Shown: one piece after another, positions 26,940-40,759 of the stretch
Position numbering within the stretch: position 1 is the stretch's first letter
Layout: the number at the start of each line of letters is the position of its first letter
Source of the DNA: Epiperipatus broadwayi
Taxonomy: Eukaryota > Onychophora > Udeonychophora > Euonychophora > Peripatidae
Reading direction: 5' to 3'
Assembly (NCBI GenBank): GCA_028023455.1
Contig: JAQFVV010012420.1
Location: forward strand, 8,821,194-8,885,193
Length of the DNA: 64,000 nt
Program-made: the position numbers and the translations under genes
The notes under the pieces: generated by a model
The model's input: only the letters and a program-made list of their open reading frames with translations
What the model was told of the DNA's origin: nothing
The model's database searches: none

Positions 26940-28029
26940 ACTTGTAATGGTACAGATAGTAGGGGAGTATATGGCGAGATGGCAAATCATAATCACTCCA
27001 TTGATCAGAAAAAACTATAAATGAATAAACATATAAAATGAATGAGCATGGAAATCAGCATGGACTAAACAATATATAGTTATACTAATATTAAACTATA
27101 AATTATCCAGAATTAAACAAAAGTAATCAAATCATCAACAATCAGCAGTCAACCTGGATTAAAAGAGAGCCATTCTATAAAACAGATTACTTATCTAGAC
27201 AATATCAAAACTAAGGCAGAGTGTAACACAGTATTATGGATGGACATACATAAGTTCTAATCTAGCACTAATAATAATAAAAAATAATTCTGGGATACTG
27301 ATACATGCTTGTGATCATTAATTCTCTGGCTGTATACTACCATTAACACACTGGCCAAATATAAACTTAATTTTAAATAAAAAACCAAGTGCAGTAAATG
27401 GATTTTAAAAGTGATACTTTAGCACCATTCAGAGTTGTCATCTAAATGTCCAAATACAAGCATAAACCCCTACATCCGTATAATTAACCATTATGCTCAG
27501 AGTTAGCTCAAGATCATGAGACTTTAGGAACTGTAACAGAATAAAAGAAAGATAAATATAATAGTTTATTCTATTCTAAACAATTTTATTGAGATCCCTA
27601 AAACACTAAGCTGTAATGAAAACAAGTAACACACACTAGCAATCATCGAACAGATAACTGGATGAATAAATACATTAATGTTGAAATCATTTTTAACAAT
27701 TGTTTAATAAATTAACTAATCAATAATTTGAAAAAAATTTAAATGACATGATAATATGATAATTTAACTTTACACACTTCTATCAAAAAGTATAATTTGA
27801 TATTTTATTTCTTTTTAAATATCAAAAGTTAAAAAACAACTTTTTCACAATCAGAGATAAGAAATTTTAAATTAGCTTAATTAACCCTTTGTATAATTTT
27901 GGAATGAAAATAAGTGAATTAAAAAAATTTGTTTTAAGAGAAATGTTAAATATTATAAAAATTAAATTACCTAAAAAACTTTTTATAATTTTGAAGGGAA
28001 AATAAATGAATTAAACATGTTTCACTAGA
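26940..28029 (+). repeat. Interspersed repeat Q, copy 1 (left part)
   Basis: This stretch is collinear with 45554-46810 at moderate identity. Shared phrases include TATAAAATGAAT, TCAGCATGGA, GCACCATTCAG(A/G)GTTGTCATCTA, AATTAACCATTATG and ATGTTTCA(C/T)(T/C)AGAAAAT. The start CTTGTAATGGTACAGATAG aligns with TTGTAATGGGATGGAAAG of copy 2. No coding content was found. The copy continues after the nested foldback element and ends near 28730. A solo LTR or a non-autonomous element are both possible. Confidence 0.75.
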
Positions 28030-28042
28030 AAATGTTAAATTA

Positions 28043-28669
28043 TCACATGATCACATTTCCTATACTAGCACATTAATTGTTGATAAACAGAGCAAAACTC
28101 TCCATACAGTATTGCCACCTGTGCTAAACAGAGTAATCAATGGATTCCAGAAGGCTTGTGCATAAAATCCCTATCCAATGCCTACTCATCCAATATCCCC
28201 AGACTAGTTTCTGTTTATCAACAATTAATGTGCTAGTATAGGAAATGTGATCATGTGATGCTTAATGATTTAACACCAATCCTGCCTAATAGGATGGTGG
28301 TGGCTTATGGTTGTAAAAGAGCCAAAGACACCAAAATGTATGGGTGCTGAACTGAGTTCAGACCCATATGACTATATAAGCTATTGAGATTAGATTGAAA
28401 ATATTTTTGTGTTTTCAATTTCATTCTCATAGTTTAGTAGTTAAGTAGAGATAAAAGGTGGTTGCTAGAGGGTTGCATTAGATCCTAAGATCTAGATGCA
28501 GTGCTCTCAGATCCAAAGCTCCTCACTGACAAAGGCCACAAGCCAGAAACTAGTCTGGGGATATTGGATGAGTAGGCATTGGATAGGGATTTTATGCACA
28601 AGCCTTCTGGCATCCATTGATTACTCTGTTTAGCACAGGTGGCAATACTGTATGGAGAGTTTTGCTCTG
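28043..28669 (+). mobile_element. Foldback retroposon, copy B, with 13 bp target duplication
   Basis: This is a 627 bp insertion into repeat Q with exact duplications AAATGTTAAATTA at 28030-28042 and 28670-28682. Architecture: a 5' segment (TCACATGATCACATTTCC...TTGATAAACAG) that recurs inverted at 28206-28259; a block of about 125 bp (28091-28208) that recurs inverted at the 3' end (28543-28664); and a unique core between. The core carries a hammerhead-like motif at 28526-28550 (CTGACAA, stem GGC/GCC, AGAAAC). It has no open frame and no transposase. Relatives are at 9393, 15857, 60240 and, more distantly, 61115. Confidence 0.9.
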
Positions 28670-28937
28670 AAATGTTAAATTAATAAAAAAAAATTGTGTA
28701 AAAACTCATGGGAAATGTAAATCCTATCATTTCCCCCTTAATTACATAATATAATTAAAGAGAATAACTACAAGTAAATGAGAAAGAAATTGATTTTCCC
28801 ATTTATCTATTTTGATATTATAAATAGACTAATTATTATAGTTAAAAATATTTAAATGACATTTTTATTTGAAAGCTCATAAGCAGATTGGGTGTCAGAA
28901 ATTCCAATACTAGAATCAATTCTAGGATCTCTCATGG

Positions 28938-29060
28938 CATCATCATCATCATGATAATATTATTTTATTATAACAATAATAATAACAACAACAATGATGA
29001 CTATAACAATAATAGTAGTAGCAGTAGTCTTGCAGTAAGCAGTTTACTTGCAAAAACAAA
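28938..29060. repeat. Degenerate trinucleotide tract
   Basis: This is a compound of CAT, AAT, AAC and AGT triplets with interruptions, of the same style as the tracts at 34315 and 59757. The asparagine/serine runs in the 28888-29106 frame come from it. Confidence 0.9.
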
Positions 29061-29149
29061 AGTAACCCACTCTAGTTTCCAATCATCTGATATTTTTTTT
29101 ATTTAGTATTAATTTTTTAATTAAAATTTTTTTAACAAAAAATTGGAAT

Positions 29150-32100
29150 AATTTAATGGTGTCAAAACCATCACATGGTTCCTGCCATTATCATCAGTTT
29201 TTAAGGTCAGAGGGGGAAAAGGCCAGCAAATATATGCCAAAATGTTTAGCAACAAGGGCGGCATCTTATCAGTTCAAAATAACAATGTACAAATATCCAA
29301 TAGCAAAAATGATATACTTGTTTCAATCAACAGTTTCTCAATTCAAAAATCAAATCTCAGTTGTAACAATATAAAACTTCCCAACAATAAAAATGATAAT
29401 AATCCAATAGCTCTAATCACTAAATACTCAGTTGAAAGATTAAATCCAAAACAAACATGTGCAAATGTCATTTGGCAATAATTTACAAATCTCTTAACTG
29501 CAATAATTATACTATTTCAATCCCTCCAAAGGCAATGACACCTTTCCACAGAAATGGTTTTAGAGAATTGGACCAATCCCCTCCCTATGATTTGGATAAC
29601 AAATGTGCTAGCCACTATATGATGGATTTAATAGCACAATACTTAGGAGGCTACCTACAACCTTCAAGATATTTTCCACCCTGGTCTCTAGTATTAGCAA
29701 CCACTGTTGCCAATTTACTCCATTACAAGTTTTTCCATCAACTTTTCTACATCACAATGCACATGATGTAGGAGAAAATTAGTCTGACCACTCAAATCCA
29801 AGGTATGTTGCAATCAAGTTTTATCAAGTCATTCAAAGGGAAACACTTGACAATTATGCATTGATATCAGTTGATCCAAATTACCACAACTGGGTCACTG
29901 GGGTGTTAATAACACCTATTTTAGATACACCCTACAAGATTTCCAGGGAATGATACAGCCTTTTGAGAAAGTTACCTTCTTCCAATTAATTATCCTTAAA
30001 GACACAATTATACTCAGTAGCAGCTATGAATTCAAATTTCAATTGCACCCAGATATTGACTCAAATACAATCCCTAACAAATGCTTGACCAGGAACAAAT
30101 GTTGTGTCTATATTTCCATGGATTAAAACCACAGTACTACTCCTGTGGTCAGCAGTCATTTTGCCTCCCAATGCACCAAAATACTGACCCCATCTTCATC
30201 ACACCTCTTCCCAGACAGATACCCAAGCATCTGCAACCAAGCAACATGTCATCACTCCTTGATAAATCTCAACAGTAATGTAAAATTTAACTCCTCAACA
30301 TACTTCCAACAAACCTCCACCTATCTCTAAATCCAGAATACATGTTAATAAATCTTAACCCCAAACCCAGCCCAAACCTGATTACTCATTTTTATACATA
30401 CAGTCAGTTTCTCAGTCAGACTCTAATCAATCTGATATTCCTAATTCATTAATAGTACCAAGCTCTGATACCATCTTCTAGCCTTTTCCTGAAACATTTT
30501 TTAAATAAACATGGTGCAACACCAACTTATTCATACAAATCAAAATCTGAATGCAAAGCATAAAAATAATTGATGCATGCTCACCACCCATACCACTATT
30601 TCCACCTCCCATTCCCAATAAAACCAAAAAACCTAATGACCTAAAAAATAACCATCTGAAAAAATAAATAATCACATATTGACTATGTACCATCAGTTAT
30701 TGAATTAATAGATGTAAGTACAATCTTAGTGTACCAACCCACTGTACCTAATGACCCAACAAGTTAACCCACTGCATCTGAAATAACATCACCATACCAT
30801 AATCTTCCTCCCCTCAATTCAACTAACCAGTTACCTCCAGTCATACCCAATCATCAATTAATCACTCTCATAGTTTTCCACATTAGAAACATTACTTTTC
30901 ACCATTCCCTTCAATCACCCCAGTCTCCATTGTCATCATCTAATCACATATCCTGGGATTGCTGCATATAAAAATTTATGGATCTAAGATTGACACTGCT
31001 TCCCATTTTCACAGTCATGGTTTTTGTGCTTGCTCCAGAAACACCTCATTGCCATCATCAGACCCTGATCTTTTTATTACTTCTGAATGCCCATTCACAT
31101 CATTCAAAATATTATACATTGACCTCCACCTTCTAATTACCATCTTTCACCACCAAAGTGCAACATTAAATATAGTTTTTATTTATATCTGTGCAGTCCT
31201 ACAATCATCATATATACATCAATTCCCTAATTATACCTAGCCCCCAAACAAATTATACTAATGGGTGACTTCAACTTAGATTACCCAACCTTTACTTATA
31301 AATGGCTACATCCTCTAATCTTCTCAGCCTTGAGGGCCTATGGCTTTCTTCCACTAAATTTAGTCACTTTTTATAACAACTAACATGCCACTCTTATTGA
31401 CATTCTTCTACTTCACCATGTTGAATCATTAAATAAAACATAACATCATTCTCTGATTACTCAACCCAAACAGAAACAATTAATCTCAATGAATTCCATG
31501 CAACATCTATACAATTATAGAAAATAATCTATGTGATTCTCCCTTTAACCACTACTGAGTTCATATTTTATGAAACATATATCATGTTAAACAAGTTACA
31601 GCAAATGGCCCTAGACTAATTCAAAGGTACCTTGTTTTGATCCACACACTATCATTTATTATACAACACTTGACACACCACTTACCTCTATTTTCTCAGT
31701 TTCTGTTATTATCCAATAATTTACTCAAAAGAATTGTTCCTACTAAACCTATTTACCAAATTTTCCAGCTGCTTCCCAGGTTCACTCAAAACTATCACCA
31801 TATTTGTACCCTGTTAAAAGACCACACTGTCATCAAAAAAAATCTGCATAACCCAACAACATACATGGACCAGAGCATAAATATGCTGGACATTGTGTCA
31901 CTCATCTAACCAATGGTTCCTTATAATACATATGTAGAACAAAATGATTTACCCTTTATACCACAGTATATTCAAACCAGCCACAAATCTCTGTGAATCA
32001 CCAGAAACTATTGTGCCTTTTTAGATGAGCCAGTTCACTGCCAAACTTGTCACCACATCATCCACTATTCTTGTCATCCAGATCCTCATGGAATTTCTAA

Positions 32101-34310
32101 TCTTTATTTTTAGTCATATCTTTATTTTTAGTCACCTCAGCCATTTCTCCACACTATATCTAATCTTGCCAATTTCCTATCCCAAAAGTGTATAATGTCA
32201 GTAATCTATATCCCATTGCAATAGTGCCTTTCACTAAAAAATTCATTTTCATATCCTATCTATCTAATTTTTGACTCATCTTCATGGGCCTACTAACTAT
32301 AAAATTTTATGAAAAAGCCATTAAAGATGAAATTGAGATGCATATTCTTCCAGTAATATCACATACATCCCCAGTTTGCAAAAAAAGACTCACCCACTAC
32401 ACAAGCAGCACTTTTTATGACAATCCTCAACTCTGTTCAAAAGAAACAAATATGGTCCCATTGTAGTCCAGATGGACATAGAAGCATCATTTGATACTAT
32501 CACCATCAACATACTCATTCAGAAGCTCATTAATACTACTGACTCTTCTATACCTAATCACCAACCTGCTACTGAGTCATGAGTTCATCATATTACCCTC
32601 AATGGCATAAATTTACCATCCTTCATCCCAATCAGTCCATCCCACAGATTTCATCATTTAGCTCATTACTTTTTATGCTGCACATAAACTTGTTTTTACA
32701 GTAAATTCTGATGCAAAATCAACAGAACTCAAATACTATACACACAGCAGTACATTCCTTACAAAGACTACATGTTTGACATTACCTTCTTCCTGCCCTT
32801 CTAATTTTTAAGGCAGATCTTGTCTTCTATTTCAAAATTTATTTATTCAGTACTCTTATTATTACCAAAATTACATGATACTCCCCAATTATCAAATTCA
32901 TAAAGGCATTTATTTCATTATCAAGTCCATCTGGAAAGAATTGCTTCAGAACTAAAAGATGGTATTGATCTCTGTCAAACAGTTCAGCCCACAATCATTT
33001 ATAACTGTCTAGGGTTTTATAGCATCTAAGTTTTCCACACACAGATATCCATCAACCTAATAATCAGAATCACCAGCCAATTCCAATTCCTCCAGTGCCT
33101 GCTCAAAGTCACCTCTACTGATAACCCCCTGTTTTCAACCCCATTTCTCACAGCTCTTATTTCCTCAACACTAACCAAAGTCAACCAGATAAGCTTCTCC
33201 AACAACTTCAAATTATACCTACCAGTGATCACCAACACCCACACTCATTATCAATAACCATCATCTTCTCTGCCAGATTAAAAAATGCTTACTGGGACCA
33301 AACTTTTTTGACTTCTGGTTTGTCTCAAATTTTCTGCTCTCCCCACATCTGATTTTCTATGCTATCATCACTTCTACTAAATACTGATTCATTCTGTAGA
33401 ATATGCACACAACAATATCTCTTTAATGACTGCTGAGAATTTAACTCTACCCAACAAATCATGTTAGACACATAGCAGTGGATAACCACCTCCATACAAA
33501 ATATAACAGCCCTTCCAAAAATCATCCATCCAAACAGAGAATACAGCCATCTTTATCTTTCTGATGCATCTTCATGTTTGGCAACAACACCAGGAGACAT
33601 CCAGCCAATTTTCCAACAAATTAGTGCAGTTAAAACATGAGATTATGATGTTGATCCCTGGACATTTTTGCTGTCACATGGTAACTCTTTAAAGAGTTAG
33701 TCCATCATATAAACAAACCTTGCCAGTGTATGCCCCACCAGAATGAGCATACATTCAACCTTATAATTAATAATTACCAAATCTCATATATTCCAATCTT
33801 CTACTATTCTCAATGAGGATTTTTTGTTTCTCAGCATTCTTATCACAACAGGCCAGGGCCAAATAAAACCTCCCAATGGCACCAGTCAAACTCAGGATAA
33901 ACAAACTTTTTCTCTGAGTATATTAACTTTATTCCTCCGCTCTTTTTTTGTTTTAAACTCCAAAATTCACCTCATAGCTTAAATCTCCATTGACCATCAA
34001 CCTCATATACAATTTTAATCTAGTTTTTTGTTCCCTAAGACCTAAGCTACCAAAGTCATCATTAATAAAAAGTCATATATGATTACTATTGTAAATATCT
34101 ACACATTATGAAATATTTCTGTGTAATCTTATCCTCTTTAATTGTGCTATGATTATCTATGTTTGTAACTAATCACATATAAGCACAATTGAAGATTGTT
34201 GTTTTTTTACTTGATATCATGCTTGTTAAACCTGTCAAGCCATGTAACCCTGGAAAAACCCTTGTAAAATTCATATAATCCATTTATTGGGCAATAACAT
34301 ATATTTTTGA
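29150..34310 (+). mobile_element. Dead APE-type LINE with G-poor plus strand
   Basis: This is a decayed two-ORF non-LTR retrotransposon. ORF1 remnants: a start-like frame near 29160, a well-kept stretch at 29535-29771 (RELDQSPPYDL, YLGGYLQPSRYFPPW), then decayed CCHC zinc-knuckle wording at 30100-30175 (NHSTTP, HFASQCTK). ORF2 remnants: endonuclease near 30990-31240, GDFNLDYPTF at 31264-31293, and HATLIDILLL at 31385-31414 (the family's SATxID). RT follows, with DIEASFDTI near 32474-32500 (motif A) and a VPQ-x-SSFxxLLF block near 32638-32680. Stops and shifts are frequent. The 3' end has a short tail running into triplet repeats at 34315. The plus strand is visibly poor in G and rich in C and A for 5 kb, unlike its flanks. 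Clade unresolved (CR1/Jockey-like superfamily most likely). Confidence 0.75.
29457..29771 (+). pseudogene. LINE ORF1 (gag-like) fragment
   Basis: This is a 104-residue open stretch of the LINE ORF1. Residues 25-80 (MTPFHRNGFRELDQSPPYDLD, then YMMDLIAQYLGG and PSRYFPPWSLVL) are of balanced composition. Zinc-knuckle debris follows about 330 bp downstream, as in gag-like ORF1 proteins. The upstream part (MCKCHLAIIYK) may belong to a shifted frame. It is not a host gene: it is embedded in the 29.15-34.3 kb element and shares its C/A-rich composition. Confidence 0.6.
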
Positions 34311-34314
34311 AACA

Positions 34315-34474
<160 letters not shown>

Positions 34475-34479
34475 AGTCA

Positions 34480-37330
34480 CTCACAAGAGTATGAGCACTG
34501 TAACTTAAAAAAAAAATGAAATGAAAAAAGTGAGAAGAAAAAACTACTCTAGAAATGAGTTTTGCAATAATTATTCAAACTAATGGGTGAATGACAAATA
34601 TATATTAAAGAAGAAAATATTTTTAAATGTCAAGGATAATCCAATAACAAAATTGAAACAATTTCAAATTTTAAGTTGAATAAAATGATTGAGAGATATC
34701 ACAATTATGACTAAATGCATGGTGAGTTATTGCTTATTACAATAAATTTGCCTGTTTATCAATTTGCAGTAGATATATTATCAAAAATATTTATATAAGA
34801 TGTATAAAATTATAAATAATTAATGTTACTTTATCAATACAAATATGAAAGTTTTTTCCCCCTTTTTAAATATTTGGTCACATAATGATTAGAGACTATT
34901 TATAATATTAGGCAAATAGATTAAAAAGAGGTGATTTATGCAATTCTGTTTATACACAAATGTATATGTATATTCAAATAGATTATTTTATGACACTTGC
35001 TTTAATACCCAATGAAAAAAAGGTAGAAAATTGTATAGAGGTAGATGGTTTGTAGGGCTAAGATATTATTGGGGATAGATAGTAAAGCTTATAAGAGCGT
35101 AAATTAAATACCAAGATTTGAATTAAGTTGTTAGAAAAACAGATTAAGTGAACATTCATTATTAAAAAAAATAAGTTGAAATCTTTAAGTATATTTGTAT
35201 GTATATGTATACAGATAACTATATTAAATGTGTTAATTCATATAATAATGTTTTTAATAAGAGAAAATAAATAATATTTTAATAGATATTACATTTCATA
35301 AATATTATGTTTAACAAATAATATGATTAAAAAATAATCAAATAATGAGCTGAAGTCATTAATTTGATAACAATGTAAATTTTACTTTTTCATGTGCCCC
35401 AATTAAAAAAGAATGCTCTAATATAATTAAAATTGGAAGGCAGTTATATAAATAACATGAAGTGATTATTATCTACTGATACTATATGTAACAATGAGAT
35501 TTCAGGTTTTGGTGAAGTTTAAAAAATTTATATTATATGCAACTAATTAATATATTTTAAGACTATGCACCTAAAATGCTACAGTAGGGACCTCTGCAAA
35601 TCTAAACACAAGATTAAAGTCATTAATATATATTATTTATGTAATGAGTATGCTTTACAAATTATTAATTGTAACTAATTAATGTAAATTTAATGACAAA
35701 ATTTGATTAACCACAATGTTAAAGAATCAAGTAAAAAAAGATATTTCTATTTCATTCTAGTGCTAGCTGAGGAAGAGAGTAGTAGATAAAAAACATAGCT
35801 GAACTGGAAAACAAACTGAATTTTTTCTACCTTATAAAAATATGCTCAATTTAAATATGTTTGTTTAGAAAACTAAAGATTGCATTCTAATAGTTTTCAT
35901 GGATTTCAGAAAGCATTCATCGAAAATGTTTTTGCTCATATCAACCATCCTAAAAGAAAAGAAAAAAGAGAAGAAAAAAAATTAAATTTGAAGAGAAACC
36001 TATGAAATTTCTAATTGCTAACCTGCAAGATTTAAAATCAAATACTGATTATTAATCATCTTATTTTCTAAGGAAAAGAAAAGAAAAATAAACTTAAAGC
36101 CACAAGATATATTTTAAGTATAATTTAACAAAAATAGCTCTTCTATTTATTCTCGCGTTTTTGCTAATTTATTCTGCTAAGAGCAAAAGTATACAATTGT
36201 TTTATCTGTTTTGAAACTTTTAAAGAAACAAAACATACAAATTTATTTGAAAAGACTTAAATTGTTGTCATATATATATCAAATGCAGAGTGTTATTTTA
36301 TCATCATTATACTAAAATAGTATGAGATTTATAATAAAATCACATGTGAATTTTTGGATTATAAGACCGATAATAGCTTCTGTTTTTCTGTATAGAGTTA
36401 TACATTTAAAAATATTATTTTATTTATTATAAAAATTCTAATTAAAAAAATGTTAAAAAAGGTTTATTTTAAGGTAAGTGGTTGTTGAAATTATAATCTG
36501 AGTTTATCTGTTTGCTTGCTTTTCAAAAAAGAGAGATAGAGAGGGAGCAAATATATATGTTTAGTTACAAAAAGTAAAATACGATCCTTATACCAGATAC
36601 GCATTCTAAATCTAGATTAAATTAAAAACTAATCACGGTTTATCTTAATTTTAGTTTATTAGTTTATAAACAGTTTAAATTAAAAGTAAATCATAATTTG
36701 AATTAATATTAGTTCACTAATATAAATATATTCTTATAAAGAAAAAAGTGTGTTTTAATTATTAAATCATTTATGCATACATGTACATGTGAAGATTTGC
36801 TGATTAGGATAATGCCTAGGTAGTTATTCATGTGTTCAGTACTTTATTGATGTAATCAGTACTATGTAGTTAGAAAGGCTGAGTTGGACAAAGCAATAGC
36901 AGTATTATTATGTAAAGTGGAATGATCCTACACATAATGTAATAAAGCTATTTAATTATGCCTCATCATTTCTGTTATTATGATAGAGTATTATAGGTTT
37001 AAGTAGGGTCTCAACCAACATTACTAGTAGTTGTTTAGTTATTGATTAGGCCTTATGCTAAAGAGATCAATGCTCTGAGCAAAGCTTGGATACTTATGTT
37101 TATATGTGTCAAATGTTGAAAATTAGAATATTCTAAACAATAGGTCAGAAATTAGTGAGATATAATATATATTTTACAGTAAAGATTCCCATCCATCTGT
37201 ACAAACAGCCAAACACTGATTCATGATTTGGCATTAAGGGGTTCTGAGCTTTCATGGACTGTCAATCTGCTAACATAGTTCTGACGAACAACATACTTAG
37301 CAATGTTTAGTAAAAAAAAAAACAAATATT
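34480..37330. other. AT-rich non-coding stretch
   Basis: No coding signal or delimited repeat was recognised. A segment at 36820-37290 is slightly less AT-rich (for example around 37190-37280) but has no open frame or family wording I know. Confidence 0.5.
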
Positions 37331-37334
37331 TAAT

Positions 37335-38056
37335 TAAATCTTAAAAATAAATTATTAAAGCAACTAATTAACAAAAAATATTAGAAATATTATATTTAAT
37401 AAAAAAAAATATTACAAAAATGACAGGCTCAAAGATTGACATCTTTGTATTCCAACATTAATAAATGGTAACTATTAATAAAGCTAAAAAAACTATTACA
37501 TTTGTTCATGATATTAGCAAAAAATTGTAAAAAAATTGAAATTTTTAGTTCAGAGGGCACTGCAGTAAATATATAGTTGTGCCATAATGCTGTCAAATAT
37601 AACAGGTATATTTTTTAAATTTTAATTTAGCTTTATTAAAATTCAGAAATTTATTTATATAATATTAAAATGTTTTGATTAATTTACATTAAATCAAAAC
37701 AACCAATTAAAAATATTACAAATATTATATTTAATAAAAAAAATTACAAAAATGATGGCTCAAAGACTGCTTTTTGTATTAACCCAATAAATATCTCATG
37801 ATCACCATTTTTGACATTAATAAATGATAACTATTAATAAAGCTAAAACAAACTATTATGTTTGTTCACGACACTAGCAAAAAAATCAGGAAAAAAAATT
37901 ATTTTTTTATTCAAAGGGCACTCCAATAAATATATATAGTTGTGCTGTAATACTATTTAAATACAATAGGTATATTTTAAAATGTAAATTATAATTTAGC
38001 TTTATTAAAATTTGGAAATTTATTTATATAATATTAAAAAGTCTTTTTTTAATTTA
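37335..38056 (+). repeat. Tandem duplication, two units of about 360 bp
   Basis: Unit 1 (37335-37690) and unit 2 (37691-38056) share ATATTATATTTAATAAAA, ATTACAAAAATGA(CA/T)GGCTC, AACTATTAATAAAGCTAAAA, GAGGGCACTGC/AAGGGCACTCC and TTTAGCTTTATTAAAATT. They differ by point changes and small indels. A third partial unit continues at 39158-39215 after the palindromic insertion, so the array had at least 2.2 units before that insertion. Confidence 0.85.
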
Positions 38057-38068
38057 TATTAAATCTTT

Positions 38069-39157
38069 AAATATTTTAAATACAGCATTTTTCATATAGC
38101 TGGAGCTTGATTGTAAATATAGGAAATTTGAATTCAGACTTTCAAGTATGCTTCAATAGACCACACTATCTCAAACCACTGATACACATGACACACACAT
38201 GTAGAAAAGATAAATGATCACCAATATACGTATTTTGTGCTGAACCAGCACTCATAAGTTTGTCCAGATTACCATCTTCCACACATATATATAATGAGTA
38301 CTCAGTTTACATATTAATATAGCAAATATTCATACTTTAATGGACAGGCCTCAGTCTACTTCAATCTACAACTCTTCAACCATCCATACCATTGAAAATC
38401 TGATGATTGAAAGTCCAAATCCCATGCTGATGCTAATATTATTGCCATGCCCATGTTGACCTCAAATCACTCTGACCCCTCATGTAAAGGATCTTATCCA
38501 TTTAAATACATACAAGAGGAATGGGCAGGATGCAGGCTTAATGTGTAAATATTTGAAATACAGGCATTCTTCATGTACCTTGAGCTTAATTGTAAATATA
38601 GGAAATTTGAAATCAGACTTTCAAGCACTCTTCAATTATCCACACTATCTCAAACGACTGATACCCATGACTGCACACATGTACAAAAGATATATATAAT
38701 CACCAATATATATATATTTCATGCTGAACCAAATTAAATCTGCAACCTGCCCATCCCTCTTCTATTATTTAAATGGGTAACGTTCTACACATGATAGGTC
38801 AGAGTAACTTGAGGTCAACATGGGCATGGTAATAATATTGGCATTTGTATGGGATTTGGGCTTTCCATCATCAGATTTTCAATGGTATGGATGGCTAAAG
38901 AGTTAGAGGTTGGAGTAGATTGATGCTGTCCATTAAAATATGAAGATTTACTATCTTAATATAATCTGAGCACTGATTATATATATGTGGTTGGAGATGA
39001 TAATCTGGACCAACTGATGAGTGCTGGTTCTGCGTGAAATATGTATATTCATGATTATTTATTTTTTCTACATGTGTGTGGTCATGTGTATCAGTGGTTT
39101 GAGATAGTGTGGATATTTGAAGGGTGCTTGAATGTCTGAGTTCAAATTCCCTATGTT
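38069..39157. mobile_element. Palindromic SINE-like complex inserted in tandem array
   Basis: The insertion is bounded by a 12 bp duplication TATTAAATCTTT (38057-38068 and 39158-39169). It holds one unit (38069 to about 38545), a truncated direct repeat of that unit's outer part (about 38545-38735), and an inverted copy (about 38740-39157). The outer ends carry a tRNA-like phrase: on the plus strand CAGTGGTTTGAGATAGTG at about 39092 and GAGTTCAAATTCC at about 39138 resemble A and B boxes with tRNA-like spacing. The matching phrase on the minus strand is near 38115-38180. There is no coding capacity. Confidence 0.7.
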
Positions 39158-39214
39158 TATTAAATCTTTTTAAAAAATGTTAAAGCAACCAATTAAAAAA
39201 AAGTATGGCCTTTA

Positions 39215-40755
39215 CAAAATCACATACATATGATTATAATATAATTTTCAAAGTTATTATAGATTAGCAAGAGTACAAAATAATCCTGTAGCAATAGATG
39301 CTATTAGACAATACATAATTACAGTATGTGTGCATGTATGTAAATTTATGACTAACCAAAAATTAAATTTAAAAAAAACCACTATATCATTTTAATTTCA
39401 AATCAATCAAATTATTTTCTATAATTATAACAAATGTGATCAAGTATTGTCTTTCATAGAAATTTGGACCTTTGTATTGGTCAACATTGACATAGGCTTT
39501 TGCATATGTGCTTTATTAATAAATATGGTTATTTATGATTTACAGTCATTATTAAATGTACAGTGGAGCTGTGATGCTGTATCTAACTTCATGACTAATT
39601 ATAAATTATCTCCAAAAAATGTAAACTAATAAACAAAAGTGTGAACAAACAAACCAAAAAACTTTAAATTTTGCAAATTTTATAATATTGAAACAGTCTT
39701 TTTTCTCTCTCTCTCTGAACTCCATATGTAATCATGTTTTTAAAAAAGTACATTTGTAAATACATTTTACAATATGCCATTAGTCATTTTTTCATCCCCG
39801 AGTGCAGTACATGATTATCAATAATAACAAAATTTCTTTGTTTATGTTGAAAGCATATACATTTTATTCTTCCTTCATTATTTTTTTGAATATGATGTCC
39901 AGGATTTTGCATAAAAAATATTTTCTGAATATAATGCTAAAGGTTTTACAAACAACATTATATTTAACAATATCAAACTAATTAGAGACATCAACATTTC
40001 TTGATCAACAAGACCACATCAAGTTTCCATAAGATAAAAAAAAAATTATTTCAAAAAAAGAATATTTGAATAATATTAAATAGTGAAAAAATTCAGACAT
40101 TTTAATCTTTATCTTAAAAAATAAAACTACAGTATTATTTTTTATATTATTATTACTTTGATAAATGCATGAGTGAGTACACTCTCAATGAAATATATGT
40201 GAATGTGTCCCCTCAATTTAACTTTTTTCAATTTTTGTTTATACTATAATCTTAATTTATAAATGTATTCTATAGACATAAGAGAGGGGTCTGTATTATG
40301 GATATGAGCAAGATGAAAAGTATTGTATTGCAATCATGTTATATATATTTTTATGAAAAACATGGTTTAAATATAAAATTTAATAATATTTATTGTACCA
40401 AGTATACTTTTGATGCTTTATTTTTAAACTCTGCATGAGTATTTTTTCACATTAATATTTAGAATGGCAGAGTATGGAAACATAGTTAAATATATTTTTA
40501 TTTGAGAGGGAAAAAATATAGCACAATTTATGATACCACTGTATTTTCACTACTCAAAGTAATAACCAGGAATAAAAATAATTAAGAATAAAAATACTGT
40601 TTTTCAGGAGTAGGATCCAAAAGCTAACTACCTTTATTAATAAGAGTTCTACAGATGCTGTTCTATAAGAGGTAGAACAAAGACTTTTTAGTAGATATGT
40701 GTGCAGTTAGATATATTTTAACCAAGATTTACCATGGAGATATACTAGTAGACTT
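39215..40755. other. AT-rich non-coding stretch
   Basis: No gene or repeat is supported. The open frame 39447-39629 lacks any recognisable motif; a short CT run lies at 39703-39716. Confidence 0.5.
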
Positions 40756-40759
40756 ATAT

